Positions 62,586-64,000 of a stretch of DNA of 64,000 nucleotides are shown here, piece after piece. The notes beneath the pieces are model-generated. The model was given only the letters and a program-made list of their open reading frames with translations. It was not told the DNA's origin and searched no databases. The translations under genes and the position numbers were made by a program. Position 1 is the first letter of the stretch; every line of letters starts with the position of its first letter. This DNA comes from Clostridia bacterium (GTDB taxonomy: Bacteria; Bacillota; Clostridia; Monoglobales; Monoglobaceae): the NCBI GenBank assembly GCA_017546165.1, contig JAFYXL010000033.1:17431-81430 (forward strand), written 5' to 3'.

Positions 62586-64000
62586 TTGAGTAATATATTA
62601 ATGCTTTCATCAGAGGTAGCACCTTATGCCAAAAGCGGAGGCTTGGGCGATGTATTAGGAGCTCTTCCTCAGGCACTTAAAAAGCTTGGCCACGATGTGA
62701 GAGTTGTACTTCCCAAGTACGGATTAATTGACGAGAAGTACGTATCGGAAATGAAGTTTTTGTTCTATATGTATATTCCTCTTGGTTGGCGCAACAAGTA
62801 TTGTGGAGTATTTTCATTGGAACGCAAAGGCGTTACTTATTATTTTATAGATAATGAATATTATTTCGGTGACAGTGTTCTTTATCGATGGGATGATTTG
62901 GAGAGGTTTGCATTTTTTGACAAGGCGTGTCTTGAAATTCTGACTCGCATTGATTTCAAACCGGATGTTATCCACTGCAACGATTGGCAGACCGGTATGG
63001 TTCCCGTTGTATTAAAGGCATATTATGATCGGGGCGAATTTTATCAAGGAATAAAGACCGTATTTACCATTCACAACCTTAAGTATCAGGGCATATATTC
63101 GATTGATACGGTAGCGGATTTCTTTTCCCTCGAACCCTCGTTCTTCACCGATGACAAACTTGAGTTCCACGGTTGTGCAAATCTCCTCAAGGCGGGAATT
63201 GTGTATTCAGATGTAGTGACAACTGTGAGCCCCACTTACGCAGAGGAGATAAAAACACCATTGGGGGGCGAACGCCTTGACGGACTTCTCCGTGCCCGTG
63301 ACAATTCATTGGTAGGAATTTTAAATGGCATAGATTATGAAGAATATAATCCCAAAACCGACCCGTATATTGCAATGAATTATTCCTTGCGCAATGTGGT
63401 AGAGGGCAAAAAACAGTGCAAAATGGCACTTCAGACCGAACTTGGTCTTCCTGTTGACGGAGACAAACCCATGATAGGCTTGGTTTCAAGACTTGTTGAC
63501 CAAAAGGGCCTTGATATTGTTGCTGCGGCAATGGAGGAGCTTATGGGATTTGACATTCAGCTTGTCATCCTTGGCACAGGTGAAGAGAAGTATGAAAATA
63601 TGTTCCGCCACTATGCCTGGTGCAACAGCGGCAAGGTTTCGGCAAACATTACTTTCAGCAATGAGCTGGCACACAAGATTTATGCAGCCAGCGACTTTTT
63701 CCTTATGCCGTCACTGTTTGAGCCTTGCGGCCTTGGACAGATTATTGCGATGGCATACGGAACAATCCCCATTGTCCGTGAGACAGGGGGACTTAAAGAC
63801 ACCGTACGTCCTTATAATGAGTACACAGGCGAGGGAAATGGATTCAGTTTCTATCCTGCTGACGCTCACGATCTCTTATTTACATTAAGAAGAGCGCTGC
63901 ATTTTTATTCGGACAAAACGGTTTGGACAAAATTGGTTAAAAATGCTCTTAAGGAGGACTTCTCCTGGAAAGAATCTGCAAAAAAATATGAGCAGATTTA
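62586..64000 (+). CDS. glgA: Glycogen synthase (partial at the window end)
   Basis: The first ~471 residues of a GT5 glycogen synthase that extends alpha-1,4-glucan with ADP-glucose; the gene runs off the window only a few residues short of the usual length of ~475-480. Signatures: S-S-E-V-A-P-Y-A-K-S-G-G-L-G-D-V near the start, N-G-I-D near 250, E-P-C-G-L-G-Q near 380, G-G-L-K-D-T near 401. The start is a TTG at 62586, 10 bases after AGGAG; an alternative is the ATG at 62601. An ATG at 62581 is followed at once by TTT TGA and cannot be the start. Confidence 0.94.
   Translation, partial: MSNILMLSSEVAPYAKSGGLGDVLGALPQALKKLGHDVRVVLPKYGLIDEKYVSEMKFLFYMYIPLGWRNKYCGVFSLERKGVTYYFIDNEYYFGDSVLYRWDDLERFAFFDKACLEILTRIDFKPDVIHCNDWQTGMVPVVLKAYYDRGEFYQGIKTVFTIHNLKYQGIYSIDTVADFFSLEPSFFTDDKLEFHGCANLLKAGIVYSDVVTTVSPTYAEEIKTPLGGERLDGLLRARDNSLVGILNGIDYEEYNPKTDPYIAMNYSLRNVVEGKKQCKMALQTELGLPVDGDKPMIGLVSRLVDQKGLDIVAAAMEELMGFDIQLVILGTGEEKYENMFRHYAWCNSGKVSANITFSNELAHKIYAASDFFLMPSLFEPCGLGQIIAMAYGTIPIVRETGGLKDTVRPYNEYTGEGNGFSFYPADAHDLLFTLRRALHFYSDKTVWTKLVKNALKEDFSWKESAKKYEQI

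Noticed and set aside
62581..62589. ATG at 62581 as start of glgA
   Set aside because: The frame stops after two codons (TGA); the GlgA frame is reached from the TTG at 62586 or ATG at 62601.
1..64000. Prophage, integrative element or genomic island
   Set aside because: No integrase, transposase, phage structural gene, tRNA-linked repeat or clear composition break was recognised; the gene content is housekeeping.

Overview
The window reads as a chromosomal segment of a low-to-mid GC Gram-positive bacterium, most likely an anaerobic member of class Clostridia. Pointers are the SLH-domain surface proteins, the Firmicutes-type gene pairs yloU-fakA-recG, cysE-cysS-mrnC and acpS/lipoprotein/alr/mazEF, AddAB instead of RecBCD, consensus sigma-A promoters, strong GGAGG ribosome sites with several TTG/GTG starts, a split transketolase and a clostridial glgC-glgD pair. 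No phage, IS, CRISPR, rRNA or tRNA gene was recognised. Species or family cannot be fixed from this sequence alone.

Layout. 0-4.4 kb: tail of a DUF4330-like protein, lrgA-lrgB, a SLOG-family protein and a tail-anchored small protein. 2.5-7.6 kb: two large divergent SLH surface proteins. 7.7-12.5 kb: pyrophosphatase, then the minus-strand yloU-fakA-recG group. 12.7-27.7 kb: a long plus-strand run (rlmB, comM-like, trmL, degV, DUF4364, mnmG, rluA-type, addA, UgtP-like glycosyltransferase, feoA-feoB-Cys-rich protein, DUF554) of translation, repair and iron genes with many short overlaps. 27.7-27.9 kb: a striking cluster of six hairpins, then a dUTPase. 28.5-33.8 kb, minus: split transketolase, YitT, mrnC-cysS-cysE. 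34-40.1 kb, plus: a membrane glycosyltransferase, a DUF6106-like protein, an AcpS-NnrD fusion, a lipoprotein, alr, a MazEF-type toxin-antitoxin pair and a secreted protein of unknown function. 40.2-44.3 kb, minus: ftsH, a MATE transporter, ispE. 44.5-46.4 kb: two tandem cyclophilins, one anchored by a membrane helix and one by SLH domains. 46.5-55.8 kb, minus: DUF1846, a heterodimeric ABC exporter, addB and a HAD phosphatase/mutase. 55.9 kb to the end: a GH13 enzyme and glgB-glgC-glgD-glgA for glycogen turnover; glgA runs off the edge only a few residues before its expected end.

Working together: FakA (kinase) and a DegV/FakB-type fatty-acid binder are both present, so exogenous fatty-acid phosphorylation is plausible. 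AddA and AddB are both here but about 28 kb apart and on opposite strands. The glycogen genes make a complete synthesis set (GlgC/GlgD, GlgA, GlgB), with a GH13 hydrolase and possibly a beta-phosphoglucomutase-like enzyme for breakdown. The most unusual items are the hairpin cluster at 27.7 kb, the AcpS-NnrD fusion, the SLH-cyclophilin, the AddB with a degenerate Walker A motif but intact iron-sulfur cysteines, and the antitoxin that seems to lack a DNA-binding domain.
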